Shown: positions 1 to 7,319, numbered from the stretch's first letter. The stretch: DNA of 13,548 bases from an uncultured Chloroflexota bacterium (GCA_937879875.1 CALFMN010000204.1:1-13548), one strand, 5' to 3'. The notes: a model not told the origin generated them from the sequence alone. Numbers and translations are program-made.

Positions 1-18
1 TTCAGCCCACCATGCCAC

Positions 19-46
19 CACCGGTTCGTCAACTACTTGACCGGTG
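19..46 (-). terminator. Possible weak hairpin downstream of the cyclase gene
   Basis: CACCGGT at 19-25 and ACCGGTG at 40-46 are a 7-bp inverted repeat with a 14-base loop, starting three bases past the cyclase stop codon. There is no T-run after it, so intrinsic termination is doubtful; it may be chance or a rho-dependent end. Confidence 0.2.
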
Positions 47-48
47 CT

Positions 49-2847
49 CTAGGCGCTCTCAGCAGAGAGCCTCCGCGGAGCCGGTGCGAGCGCCGCCAGT
101 CGCACGGCCATCGCCAGCGCCTCGTCGAGTGACAGCGTTCCACCCTGGGCGAAAGCGGCCGCGAACGCCTCCTCCACCAGCGCTGCCCGCAGCGCCATCT
201 CTGCCTCCGCGCGCAGCCCCCGCAGGCCGGCCAGCAGACCGAACGCTTCGACCTGCGGCCAGGCGGCAGCCGCCGCACCCAGCAGGCGTGCCGCCGTCTC
301 CGCCCGCGCGTCCGCAGCGAAGAGGACCGCCATCCCGGCGAGACACACCGCCATGTTGGCTTCGTTCCCGATCTCCATCGCCTGCCGTGCCCCTGCCACC
401 CAGCTCGCGAGGCGTTGCTCGACACGGACACCCGGCGCCTCGATATGGCCGAGCAACATCCGGCACTGACTGCCGCTCAGCCGGTCGCCCACGGTATCGG
501 CGAGCGGCGCTGCCTGGTCCAACCGGTCGCGCGCCTGCTGCGTCTCCCCACCAGCCAGGGCGATCTGTCCCAGGTACATGAGGGCCACCATGGGGAGCCA
601 ATCGGCCCCCAGGGCGCGGACGGCGCCGAGGCTCTCCTCAAAGTGCCGCCGCGCCGCCGTCGCATTGCCGCCGTGAACGACCAGGCTCGCGCCCGCGGCG
701 AGCTGTGTGTAGGCCAGCAGGTACGGTTCGCCTGCGACCCGGGCCAGCACCAGCGCCTCGGGTCGCACGGCCTCTGCCTCTGCTGCGGTCGGTACATACA
801 TGGACAGAACGGCCAGCGCTACGGCGAGCAAGCTGACCTCCTCGATGGCACGAAACGCCGCGATCGCCTGCTCGAGCAAGCCAACCAGCGTCGTGGTCTG
901 GCCCAGTGCGGCGGCACAAGCAGATGCAGTGAACAGCGCGCGGCCGCGATCGCGGGTCAACTTGTCGGCGTCGGGGAGCTGCAGGATGGCGGTGACCCAG
1001 CGCAGCCCTTCCCCCGGGGCACGCGTGTAGAACCAACCGAGCATCCCTGCGCAGAGTTGCAGACCGACGGCGGCATCGCCCTGCTCGAGCGCCCACTGAA
1101 AGACTGCCTGCAGGTTCTCGATCTCCGGCTCAAAAGCGCGCAGCTGTAGTACCAGCCGGCCATCTCGCCAGTACTGCTCGTCCAGCCGCTCAGCGAGCGC
1201 GGCGTAATACACGGCGTGCCGGCGGCGGAGGTGTTCCTCTTCCCCCTGGACCGCGAGCTGCTCCAGCCCAAACTCCCGCAGCGTCACCAGCATGCGGAAG
1301 CGCGGTTCGCCGTCGACCTCACCCTGGCGGATCAGGCTCTGGTCCACGAGCGCGGCCAGCCCCTCCAGCACGTCCAGCTCGCCGTCGGTGTTGCACACGG
1401 CTTCGGCTGCCTCAAGCGTCCATCCCCCAGCGAACACCCCCAGCCTGCGAAACAGCGTCTGCTCTGGCGCGCTCAACAGGTCCCACGACCAGTGGATGGT
1501 GTTGCGGAGCGTCTGCTGGCGCGTGGGCCGGTTCCGCTCGCCACCCGTCAAGAACCCCAGCCGTTGCTCCAGCCGCGCCAGCACTTGGACCGCCGAGAGC
1601 AGCTTCACCCGTGCGGCTGCCAGCTCGATCGCCAGCGGCAGCCCGTCCAGCCGCCGACAAATCGCCGCCACCGCTGCGGCATTCTCGGCCGTCAGCGTGA
1701 AGCCAGGACGCACCGCCTGGGCCCGTTCGACGAACAACTGCACGGCCGGGTTCAAGCCGAGGTGCTCTGGCACGGCAGCGCCGGCCTCGGGCAGCGGCAA
1801 GGGTGGGACGGCATACTCCCGCTCGCCTTCGACGTGGAGCCGCACCCGGCTGGTCATCAGCAGCGACAGCCCCGGCGCTTCGGCTAGCAGGTCGTACAGC
1901 GAGAGCGCGGCGTCAACGACCTGCTCGAAGTTATCCAAGACAAGCAACAGCCGCTTGCGCCGCAGGTAGGCGGCGAGCGAAACGGCCAGCGAGCGCCCCT
2001 CGCTCTCCCGCACCGCCAGCACCTGGGCGATCGCCGGGACGACGCCCGCCGGGTCCAGCACGCCGGAGAGGTCCACGAAACAGACGCCGTCGGGAAAGCC
2101 ATCGAGCACCTGCGCCGCGGCCGCGAGCGCCAGTCTGGTCTTGCCTGTGCCGCCGGGGCCGGTGAGGGTCAGCAGGCGGGTCGTGCCCAGCAGCGCGACG
2201 ATCTCCGCAACCTCGTGTTCACGCCCGATGAAGCTGGTGAGCTGCAGCGGCAGGTTGTTCGGGCGAGCGTCGAGTGTCTTCAGCGGCGGAAACGTTTCCG
2301 GCAGACCGGCCGCGACCAGTTGAAAGAGCTGCTCGGCTTCCGCGAGATCCTTCAGCCGGTGGCGGCCGAGGTCGAGCAGGCCCGCGCCAGCGGGGAGCGC
2401 ACCGCGCACGAGTTTCGCCGTGGCTTCGGAGAGCAGGATCTGGCCGCCGTGGCCGGCAGCGCGAATGCGGGCGCAGCGGTTGACGGCGCTGCCGTAGTAG
2501 TCGCCCTCACGCAGGTCGGCCTCGCCGGTATGCAGGCCCATCCGCACCTGCAGCGGCTCAATCTCGCCCCAGTCTTCCGCCGTAAGCGCCCGTTGCCCGG
2601 CGAGGGCAGCGGCCACGGCATCACTGGCCCGGACGAAGACCACGAAGAGGGAGTCGCCTTCCCCCCGTGGCCGCACGACCACGCCCTCGTGCTCCTCAAA
2701 GACCTGAGTCAGCAGGGCGTCGTGGCGGGCCATCACCGCCCGCATCGCCTGGGGGTGCGCTTCCCACAGGCGGGTTGAGCCTTCCACATCGGTAAAGAGG
2801 AAGGTCAGCGTGCCCGTCGGCAACTCTGAACCCGACCACGTGCTCAT
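49..2847 (-). CDS. Class III adenylate/guanylate cyclase domain fused to NB-ARC-type ATPase and helical-repeat region
   Basis: A 932-aa cytoplasmic multidomain regulator. Residues 13-180 form a class III nucleotide cyclase homology domain: metal-binding Asp20 in FTDVEGST, second Asp65 in GEGDSLF, and YYGSAVNRCARI with Asn123 and Arg127. Arg61 sits where many adenylyl cyclases carry the adenine-selecting Lys, so activity and product cannot be told from sequence. A linker (LDARPNNLPLQLTSFIGRE, ~192-210) leads to a STAND/NB-ARC ATPase with Walker A GPGGTGKT (230-237), Walker B LLLVLDNFEQV (~300-310), an arginine-bearing TSRVRL and a GLPLAIELAAARV motif. A winged-helix stretch follows, then Ala/Leu-rich helical repeats of TPR type to the end. 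Such proteins are taken as signal-responsive regulators; many relatives end in a LuxR helix-turn-helix, which I do not see here. The ATG at 2847 was chosen because the conserved domain begins within 15 residues and GGGGGCG lies just upstream; the frame is open further to 2940. Confidence 0.9.
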   Translation of the reverse strand: MSTWSGSELPTGTLTFLFTDVEGSTRLWEAHPQAMRAVMARHDALLTQVFEEHEGVVVRPRGEGDSLFVVFVRASDAVAAALAGQRALTAEDWGEIEPLQVRMGLHTGEADLREGDYYGSAVNRCARIRAAGHGGQILLSEATAKLVRGALPAGAGLLDLGRHRLKDLAEAEQLFQLVAAGLPETFPPLKTLDARPNNLPLQLTSFIGREHEVAEIVALLGTTRLLTLTGPGGTGKTRLALAAAAQVLDGFPDGVCFVDLSGVLDPAGVVPAIAQVLAVRESEGRSLAVSLAAYLRRKRLLLVLDNFEQVVDAALSLYDLLAEAPGLSLLMTSRVRLHVEGEREYAVPPLPLPEAGAAVPEHLGLNPAVQLFVERAQAVRPGFTLTAENAAAVAAICRRLDGLPLAIELAAARVKLLSAVQVLARLEQRLGFLTGGERNRPTRQQTLRNTIHWSWDLLSAPEQTLFRRLGVFAGGWTLEAAEAVCNTDGELDVLEGLAALVDQSLIRQGEVDGEPRFRMLVTLREFGLEQLAVQGEEEHLRRRHAVYYAALAERLDEQYWRDGRLVLQLRAFEPEIENLQAVFQWALEQGDAAVGLQLCAGMLGWFYTRAPGEGLRWVTAILQLPDADKLTRDRGRALFTASACAAALGQTTTLVGLLEQAIAAFRAIEEVSLLAVALAVLSMYVPTAAEAEAVRPEALVLARVAGEPYLLAYTQLAAGASLVVHGGNATAARRHFEESLGAVRALGADWLPMVALMYLGQIALAGGETQQARDRLDQAAPLADTVGDRLSGSQCRMLLGHIEAPGVRVEQRLASWVAGARQAMEIGNEANMAVCLAGMAVLFAADARAETAARLLGAAAAAWPQVEAFGLLAGLRGLRAEAEMALRAALVEEAFAAAFAQGGTLSLDEALAMAVRLAALAPAPRRLSAESA

Positions 2848-2854
2848 CGCCCCC

Positions 2855-2860
2855 AGCATA
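2855..2860 (-). promoter_or_regulatory. Putative -10 box of the cyclase gene (possible leaderless transcript)
   Basis: On the minus strand TATGCT lies seven bases before the ATG at 2847, which would put transcription start at or next to the start codon. No convincing -35 box lies 16-18 bases upstream. The call rests on the motif alone. Confidence 0.3.
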
Positions 2861-3035
2861 CGCCGCGGCGTCCCCGCCTGTTGGCCGTGCGGCCGACCGC
2901 CCTGTCGGCAAGCGGACAGCCAGGCTGTTCGCCGCCGCACAGCTAAGGCGAGCGCCGCCCGCTACCGTTCAGGGTGAGGTCGCCAGCGCGAGATGCCGGG
3001 CGGACCGGCCGCTGGATACGACGGAGGGACCCGCC

Positions 3036-3236
3036 ATGTACGCCTTGCTGGACGCCACATCTGCTCGCTATCTGCATGCCGCACCCGTCGTCCCGGACGA
3101 TCAGGTGAACCATGCGGCTATCCATCGGGCAGCGTACGCGCGGCTGCGCCGACGTGACCGGGCTGCCGCGCAGCCCGTCCGTCGCGCCCGCGGCTCCGTC
3201 CTGTTCGCCGGGCTCCGCCGGCTGCGGCTCGCCTAG
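3036..3236 (+). CDS. Small basic hypothetical protein (66 aa)
   Basis: A short ORF preceded by a strong Shine-Dalgarno GGAGGG (3023-3028) seven bases before its ATG, one of the best ribosome sites in the window. The product starts MYALLDATSARYLHAAP, followed by an Arg/Ala-rich stretch and the basic tail GLRRLRLA. No signal peptide or membrane segment is visible. I do not recognise a defined family; its shape (short N-terminus, then RRR-rich amphipathic end) resembles small uncharacterised proteins common in actinobacteria and Chloroflexota. A hairpin terminator begins 34 bases after the stop, which supports an independent transcription unit. It lies divergent from the cyclase gene. Chance ORFs of this size are common in GC-rich DNA, so the call depends on the ribosome site and terminator. 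Confidence 0.5.
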   Translation: MYALLDATSARYLHAAPVVPDDQVNHAAIHRAAYARLRRRDRAAAQPVRRARGSVLFAGLRRLRLA

Positions 3237-3270
3237 GGCGACACGCCACCATCCCACCCTGTGCCCAGCC

Positions 3271-3297
3271 GCGCCGTGCACTTGCGATGCACGGCGT
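3271..3297 (+). terminator. Hairpin terminator after the 66-aa ORF
   Basis: CGCCGTGCA (3272-3280) pairs perfectly with TGCACGGCG (3288-3296), a 9-bp stem around a 7-base loop, with a possible further G-U pair. It is followed by the moderately T-rich TTGTGCTGTCT. Position just after the small ORF fits a rho-independent terminator, although the T-tract is weak. Confidence 0.5.
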
Positions 3298-3332
3298 TGT
3301 GCTGTCTCGCACACGAGCCGCGGCTCGGCATC

Positions 3333-3433
3333 CGTCTCACAAACGACCGTTTCTGAACTCCGGGTGCGGAGCAATCACCGTCGACGCACCGCGCTCGCAC
3401 AGGCGTTTCATAACTCGTCTCACAATCACCGTC
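3333..3433. repeat. Cluster of short direct repeats in non-coding DNA
   Basis: CGTCTCACAA occurs at 3333-3342 and 3416-3425; CAATCACCGTC occurs at 3372-3382 and 3423-3433; CGTTTC occurs at 3349-3354 and 3404-3409. The last copies of the first two overlap each other. The stretch is less GC-rich than its surroundings and has no credible ORF. It lies between the terminator and the 3' end of the SDR gene. It may be regulator sites or a decayed repeat; function is unknown. Confidence 0.4.
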
Positions 3434-3515
3434 TCGAAACGCGGCCTCTGCGACGGGTTGCGAGAAGCCCGGCGTCAAGGCACCGTGCAGTTATCCTGCC
3501 TGCAGAGCGTATGGA

Positions 3516-4321
3516 TCAGCCGCCCGCCGCGGGCGGGGCTTCGCGCACGCGCAGCGGCGGCGAGACGAAGGCGCCGCCGTCGACGTAGATGACCTGATGC
3601 GTGATGTAGCGCGCCTGCTCGGAGCAGAGCCAGGCGACCGTGTTGGCGATGTCTTCCGGCTGGCAGACGAAGCCGAAGGGCGAGGTCGCGTCGATCTCGC
3701 GCAGGCTTTGCACGCCGCGCGTGGCTTTCGCCAGCCGCCGGCCCATCTCCGTCTCCACTAGCCCCGGCGCGACGACGTTGACGCGAATGCCGTATGGTCG
3801 CTCTTCTTTTGCCAGCGTCTTCGCCAGCGCCTCGATCGCCGCCTTGCCCATGTTGTAGGGCGAGCCGTTGGCGTTGAGCGTGTTCGACGCGGTGGAAGAG
3901 ATGAAGATGATGTCGCCGCGCGGCCGCTCGCGCATCGAGGGCAGCACCGCTTGCTCATGTAGAAGGCGCCGAAGGCGTGGCTGCGCACCACGCGCTCCAT
4001 CTCCGCCGGGTCCGTGTCGATCACCGCGTTGCCGCGCGAGGCGATGCCGGCGTTGTTGACGAGGATGTCGATCTGGCCGAAGTCGCGCAGAATTCCCGCG
4101 GTCATGCGCTGGCACTCTTCGAAGCCGGAGATGTCTGCCTGATAGATCTCCGCGCGGCGGCCGAGCTCGCGCACCGCCGCCTGCGTCTGCTTCGCTTCGT
4201 CCTCGCTGCGGCGGTAGTTGATCGCCACGTCGGCGCCGTCCCGCGCCAGGCACTCGACGATCGCCTGCCCGATGCCGCGTCCGCCGCCCGTAACCACGGC
4301 CACGCGCCCTTCCAGTCCCAT
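3516..4321 (-). pseudogene. Short-chain dehydrogenase/reductase (SDR), interrupted by one frameshift
   Basis: A classical SDR, a Rossmann-fold NAD(P)(H)-dependent oxidoreductase acting on hydroxyl/keto groups. The first frame carries the cofactor motif TGGGRGIG (11-18), NYRRSED after beta-2 (often NADP-preferring) and NNAG (89-92), reading to Lys124 in AFGAFYMSK. The frame then shifts: AVLPSMRERPRGDIIF, the catalytic Ser in IFISSTASN (~143), and Tyr156 and Lys160 in YNMGK follow in another frame through the C-terminal VDGGAFV. Inserting one G at about 3950 (AAG-CGG to AAG-GCG) restores a 268-aa protein of normal family length. With all catalytic residues intact, this is either a recent mutation or a sequencing error. 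Start: ATG at 4321, with GGGGAGTG upstream. Divergent from the Gfo/Idh/MocA gene, sharing a 156-base control region. Substrate unknown. Confidence 0.85.
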
Positions 4322-4414
4322 CTGCCGCTCACTCCCCGCTGTTGCTCGCCCCATTGGAGCACGGCGCACGGCATGGAACCAGCACGGCCGGCGTCGATCG
4401 CTGACGTCTCTCGC

Positions 4415-4420
4415 TATAGT
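4415..4420 (+). promoter_or_regulatory. Putative -10 box of the Gfo/Idh/MocA gene
   Basis: TATAGT (five of six to TATAAT) lies 57 bases before the ATG at 4478 inside the divergent intergenic region. No good -35 box is visible at the usual spacing. Confidence 0.35.
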
Positions 4421-4437
4421 TGGGGCGGCCGGCGTGG

Positions 4438-4469
4438 AGCGGAGCGGCAGGCAACGCCTGAGCGGAGCG
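4438..4469 (+). repeat. Direct repeat flanking a small hairpin in the 5' leader
   Basis: AGCGGAGCG occurs at 4438-4446 and again at 4461-4469, bracketing the inverted repeat CAGGC-AAC-GCCTG (4448-4460). The second copy ends eight bases before the start codon, next to the AGGAG ribosome site. It could be an operator with two half-sites or a leader structure that affects translation; the role is inferred from position only. Confidence 0.4.
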
Positions 4470-4477
4470 TAGGAGAG

Positions 4478-5680
4478 ATGAACGTAGCTGCAAGCAAGCC
4501 GCTGCAAGCCGGGATCGTTGGACTCGGGATGGCGGGCGCCGGCATCGTCAACACGCTGGCCGCCATACCGGCGGTCAAGCTCGTCGCCGCGGCAGACCCG
4601 CGCGAGCACGCGCTGGCCGCGTTCCGCGACCAGTTCCACGGGCGCAGCTACCAGAGCGTCGAGGGTCTGTGCGCCGATCCGGCCGTCGAGGCCGTCTGGG
4701 TGGCGACGCCGACGCACCTGCACTGCGAACAGGTGATCGCGCTGACCGAGCACGGCAAGCACATCGTCGTCGAGAAGCCGATGGCCGTCACGTTGCAGGA
4801 ATGCGAGCGGATGATCGCGGCCGCGGCACGCAACCACGTCGTGCTGATCGCCGGCGGGGCGCGCAGCTTCGACCCGGCCTTCGCCCAGATGCGCCGTATC
4901 ATCGCGTCTGGCCGGCTCGGACGGCTGGGCGGCTTGACGGCCTGGGCCTTCCTCGGCTGGATGCTGCGCCCGCGCGAGCCACACGAGGTCGATGTCAGCC
5001 GCGGCGGCGGCGCGGTCTACAATCAGGCGCCACATCCGGTCGACGTACTGCGGCTGCTCGGCGGCGGCGTGGTGCGCAGCGTGCGCGCGATGACCGGGCA
5101 GTGGCTGGCCGAACGCCCGTGTCCTGGCTACTTCAGCGCCTATCTCGAGTTTGAAGACGGCGTTCCGGCCACGCTGGTCTACGACGGGTACGGCTACCTG
5201 CACGCCTGGGAGCTGTTGCCGTGGGGCGAAACGCCCCGGCGGCAGGCGGCGGCAGTGGCGGCCAACGGCTACCGCCGGCAACTGCGCGCGCACCGCGCGG
5301 ACGAGTACACGGCGCGGGAAATGCTGCGCTTCGGCGGCGCGCCAGACCGTGCCGTGTCGGACCGAGCCGACGACGACTGGGCGCCGGGCGACGCGGGCCT
5401 GGTGATCGCGAGCTGCGAACGCGGCGAACTTCGCCAGTCGGCGACGGGCCTGTACGTCTATGACGACGACGGCCGCCACGACGAGCCGCTTGCACCCGGC
5501 CAGAGCCTGCGCTTGAACGAGGTGTCGGAGCTGCAGGACGCGATCAGCGGCCGCCGGCCGGCGCTGCACGACGGCCGCTGGGGGATGGCGACGCTGGAAG
5601 TCGTGCTTGCGATCATGCAGTCGGCTGCTGAGCGAAAGGAGATCTTCCTGCACCACCAGGTTCCCGTCCCCGTCAATTGA
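4478..5680 (+). CDS. Gfo/Idh/MocA-family oxidoreductase, phthalate dihydrodiol dehydrogenase-like
   Basis: A 400-aa cytoplasmic NAD(P)-dependent dehydrogenase. The N-terminal Rossmann fold shows GIVGLGMAGAG (12-22) with Asp40 after beta-2, VATPTHLH (75-82), and the family signature EKP (99-101). The C-terminal substrate domain includes GGGAVYNQAPHPVDVLRLLGG, with His186 and Asp189 in the usual catalytic helix. The block RPREPHE, GGG, HPVDVLRLLGGG, SVRAMTG, YLEFEDG, ATLVYDGYG recalls 4,5-dihydroxyphthalate (Pht4-type) dehydrogenases, which aromatise a cis-dihydrodiol; that narrower call is from memory of the family and is less sure than the family itself. The ATG at 4478 has AGGAG only two bases away, a tight spacing, but it directly precedes the Rossmann fold. 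Divergent from the SDR gene, and a plausible partner in the same catabolic route. Confidence 0.88.
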   Translation: MNVAASKPLQAGIVGLGMAGAGIVNTLAAIPAVKLVAAADPREHALAAFRDQFHGRSYQSVEGLCADPAVEAVWVATPTHLHCEQVIALTEHGKHIVVEKPMAVTLQECERMIAAAARNHVVLIAGGARSFDPAFAQMRRIIASGRLGRLGGLTAWAFLGWMLRPREPHEVDVSRGGGAVYNQAPHPVDVLRLLGGGVVRSVRAMTGQWLAERPCPGYFSAYLEFEDGVPATLVYDGYGYLHAWELLPWGETPRRQAAAVAANGYRRQLRAHRADEYTAREMLRFGGAPDRAVSDRADDDWAPGDAGLVIASCERGELRQSATGLYVYDDDGRHDEPLAPGQSLRLNEVSELQDAISGRRPALHDGRWGMATLEVVLAIMQSAAERKEIFLHHQVPVPVN

Positions 5681-5718
5681 CGGCGCCACGCCAGGCGAGG
5701 CAGTCGAGCGCGTGGCTC

Positions 5719-5727
5719 TGGTATGAT
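5719..5727 (+). promoter_or_regulatory. Extended -10 promoter of the 160-aa gene
   Basis: TGG-TATGAT is an extended -10 (TGn plus five of six to TATAAT), 15 bases before the ATG at 5743. A transcript would have a leader of only about eight bases and no clear Shine-Dalgarno. No -35 box is seen. Confidence 0.45.
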
Positions 5728-5742
5728 CGCGCTGGTGGCACG

Positions 5743-6225
5743 ATGAACCTGATGCGCTGCACCATCGTTGATCCCCACGGCACGGTCAGCTTCGTCGCTC
5801 CAGGCGAGGCGTTGCCCGCGCTGGCGGCAGCCTGTGCCCGCAACCCGAATTCGCTCGCCGAGTTGCTGGACCTAGCCGATCCGCTCTACGGCGACCTGCG
5901 CGAGCGCATCCTCAACGGCCTCGCCTTCTTCGACGAGCGCAATATGCCCGGCAACTGCGCGGCGATCCATCAGGCGCTTGACGTCTGCGCCCCGCACCAG
6001 CAGCCCGTCTTCCGTGTGCTCGACGACCGCACGCGCGAGGCGAGCCTGCAGCCGGTCAAGGCCGGCGCCGTGATCTTCAACCTGCTGGGCAAGCGCATCG
6101 TGCAGTTGCAGAACAGCTACCGGCATGTGCAGCGCAGCGGCCGCTTCCGCGTCTTCGACGGCCGCCGGCTCACCAACCGCATCTTCAGCTATCAACTTCC
6201 CGGCGAATGGGCGATCGTGCCGTAA
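5743..6225 (+). CDS. Hypothetical protein (160 aa)
   Basis: I do not recognise a family. The product (MNLMRCTIVDPHGTVSFVAP start) looks like a soluble globular protein without signal peptide or membrane segment. Residues ~20-60 are helical and Leu/Ala-rich (ALPALAAACARNPNSLAELL, then LYGDLRERILNGLAFFDERN). The second half appears beta-rich (AGAVIFNLLGKRIVQLQNSY, then RHVQRSGRFRVFDGRRLTN) and ends GEWAIVP. Codon bias and unbroken reading support a real gene. The ATG at 5743 lies 15 bases after an extended -10; a second ATG at 5752 is possible. It starts 62 bases after the Gfo/Idh/MocA stop, so partial co-transcription is possible, but it has its own promoter-like motif. Confidence 0.75.
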   Translation: MNLMRCTIVDPHGTVSFVAPGEALPALAAACARNPNSLAELLDLADPLYGDLRERILNGLAFFDERNMPGNCAAIHQALDVCAPHQQPVFRVLDDRTREASLQPVKAGAVIFNLLGKRIVQLQNSYRHVQRSGRFRVFDGRRLTNRIFSYQLPGEWAIVP

Positions 6226-6274
6226 CAGTCCGGCCAATGCTGATCGCGGCAAGGCGACAGGATTTCATACGTTT

Positions 6275-6330
6275 GCGCGGCCACAGCGCGGCCGATTGAG
6301 AGTACGGTGTTATAACACCATAGTGTAAAT
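6275..6330 (+). promoter_or_regulatory. Orphan promoter/operator-like site between convergent genes
   Basis: A perfect 14-bp palindrome GGTGTTATAACACC (6306-6319) sits between TTGAGA (6296-6301, five of six to a -35) and CATAGT (6319-6324, four of six to a -10) with 17-base spacing. This is where TetR- or MarR-type repressors usually bind. A third half-site GTGT (6323-6326) follows. Upstream, GCGCGGCC is repeated at 6275-6282 and 6286-6293, one helical turn apart. The AT-rich patch is unlike its surroundings. Both neighbouring genes end here, so it serves neither; the only ORF directly downstream is a doubtful 36-codon frame from 6329. Confidence 0.45.
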
Positions 6331-6341
6331 GCATCACGCTC

Positions 6342-7102
6342 TCACTCCTTCACAGCCGCGTCCAAAAACGTCAGCACCCGCTCCAGCATCAGCTCCGGGT
6401 GGCACCAGAGCTGCAGATGGCCCAGCTTCGGCACGGTGATGAGCACTGCTCCCGGCAGCGCCGCGGCCAGTTCGCGCACGGCGGGAGTAAAGCTGTCCGA
6501 CTCGCCGCCGTAGAGCAAGAGCGGTCGCGGATGGCGTGCAACCCTGCCGGCGGCTCCCACAGCGACTGGGCACGGTAGCGCGCCGCGTGTGCCGCCGGGT
6601 CGGCGCCGAGTATCACCGGCCGCAGCGGCAACACTGCCGGGTCGCCGTCCAGCGGCGGCGCCAGCGCGGCCAACCCCCGCTGCTCGATGCGCGCCGCCGA
6701 TTCCGTGCCGACTTCGCGCCGCGGCAGCCAGCCCACCGCGCCGCCCGCTGCCAGCGCCCGCAGCCGGCCCGGATAGGCCGCGGCGAAGCGCAGCGCCAGC
6801 AGCGCCCCCAGCGAAAAGCCCCAGCACAGCGCCCGTTCCAGCCCCTCCGCCGCCATCACCGCGCCGAGATCGTCGCGCATCGCGTCGGCGGCGTAGTCCG
6901 CGTCAGCGTGCGGGCAGTCGCTGCGGCCGTGTCCGCGCAGGTCGGGTACGATCAGCCGGCAGCGAGCCCGCAACGGCTCCGTATAGCCGAGCGTCTCCCA
7001 CAGCCCGCCGTCGCAAAGGCCTGGATGCAGCAGCAACAGCGGCGGGCCTGCGCCCGAAACCTGGTACCGAATGGTGATGCCGCCGTTGCGTGCCGTCCGC
7101 AT
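6342..7102 (-). pseudogene. Alpha/beta hydrolase, interrupted by one frameshift
   Basis: An alpha/beta-hydrolase-fold enzyme (esterase/lactonase/haloperoxidase-like). The first frame has the oxyanion HPG (26-28), PDLRGHGRSD (53-62) and the nucleophile elbow GFSLG with Ser97, reading to about Arg192 (PPAGLHAIR). The rest is in another frame: PLLLYGGESDSFTP with the acid Asp, and VPKLGHLQLW with the catalytic His, ending DAAVKE. Adding one base near 6525-6533 gives a 253-aa protein of normal length with the full Ser-Asp-His triad. Either a recent inactivating deletion or a sequence error. The ATG at 7102 is preferred: GAGAG lies eight bases upstream, whereas a GTG at 7108 has only two bases to it. 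Divergent from the small-protein gene at 7320. Substrate unknown. Confidence 0.85.
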
Positions 7103-7276
7103 CTGCACAACTCTCGCAGGTTCGTTGGCGCTACAGTAGCCGATTCACCGACCGCCGTGAGTGCGGCCGTTTGCTCCACCCACCCGACTCTGCCGGCCCG
7201 CTCGGCATGGTGCGGCAGGCAGCAAGGATCAACTGCACAGTACTCCGCAGGGTGCTGTCCGGCGGCGCCTGGCCGC

Positions 7277-7285
7277 TGCTAGCAT
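7277..7285 (+). promoter_or_regulatory. Extended -10 promoter of the tandem small-protein genes
   Basis: TGC-TAGCAT lies 34 bases before the ATG at 7320. The same TGn-TAGCAT form recurs at 7959-7967. No -35 box is evident. Weak motif evidence only. Confidence 0.35.
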
Positions 7286-7319
7286 CCGCTCGACGCAGAG
7301 CGGGCGACGGGCGGCGACG

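Noticed and set aside
415..1149. 244-aa plus-strand open frame inside the cyclase gene region
   Set aside because: Antisense to the helical-repeat part of the regulator; no recognisable domain or ribosome site.
2943..3374. 143-aa minus-strand frame in the intergenic region
   Set aside because: No ribosome site or motifs, and it overlaps the better supported 66-aa ORF on the other strand.
3333..3433. Degenerate CRISPR array
   Set aside because: The repeats are 6-11 bases with irregular spacing, there are no cas genes, and no constant-length spacers.
3520..3536. Hairpin CCGCCCG / CGGGCGG at the 3' end of the SDR gene as a terminator
   Set aside because: It lies inside the coding region (PPAAGG codons), has a 3-base loop and no T-run; likely a result of Pro/Ala/Gly codons.
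3758..5689. 643-aa open frame on the minus strand across the Gfo/Idh/MocA gene
   Set aside because: Only its last part (from 4321) is real, the N-terminal half of the SDR. The rest is antisense to a clearly conserved gene and is open only because of high GC.
5677..5727. TTGACG at 5677 as -35 for the TATGAT box at 5722
   Set aside because: The gap is 39 bases, far beyond a working spacing.
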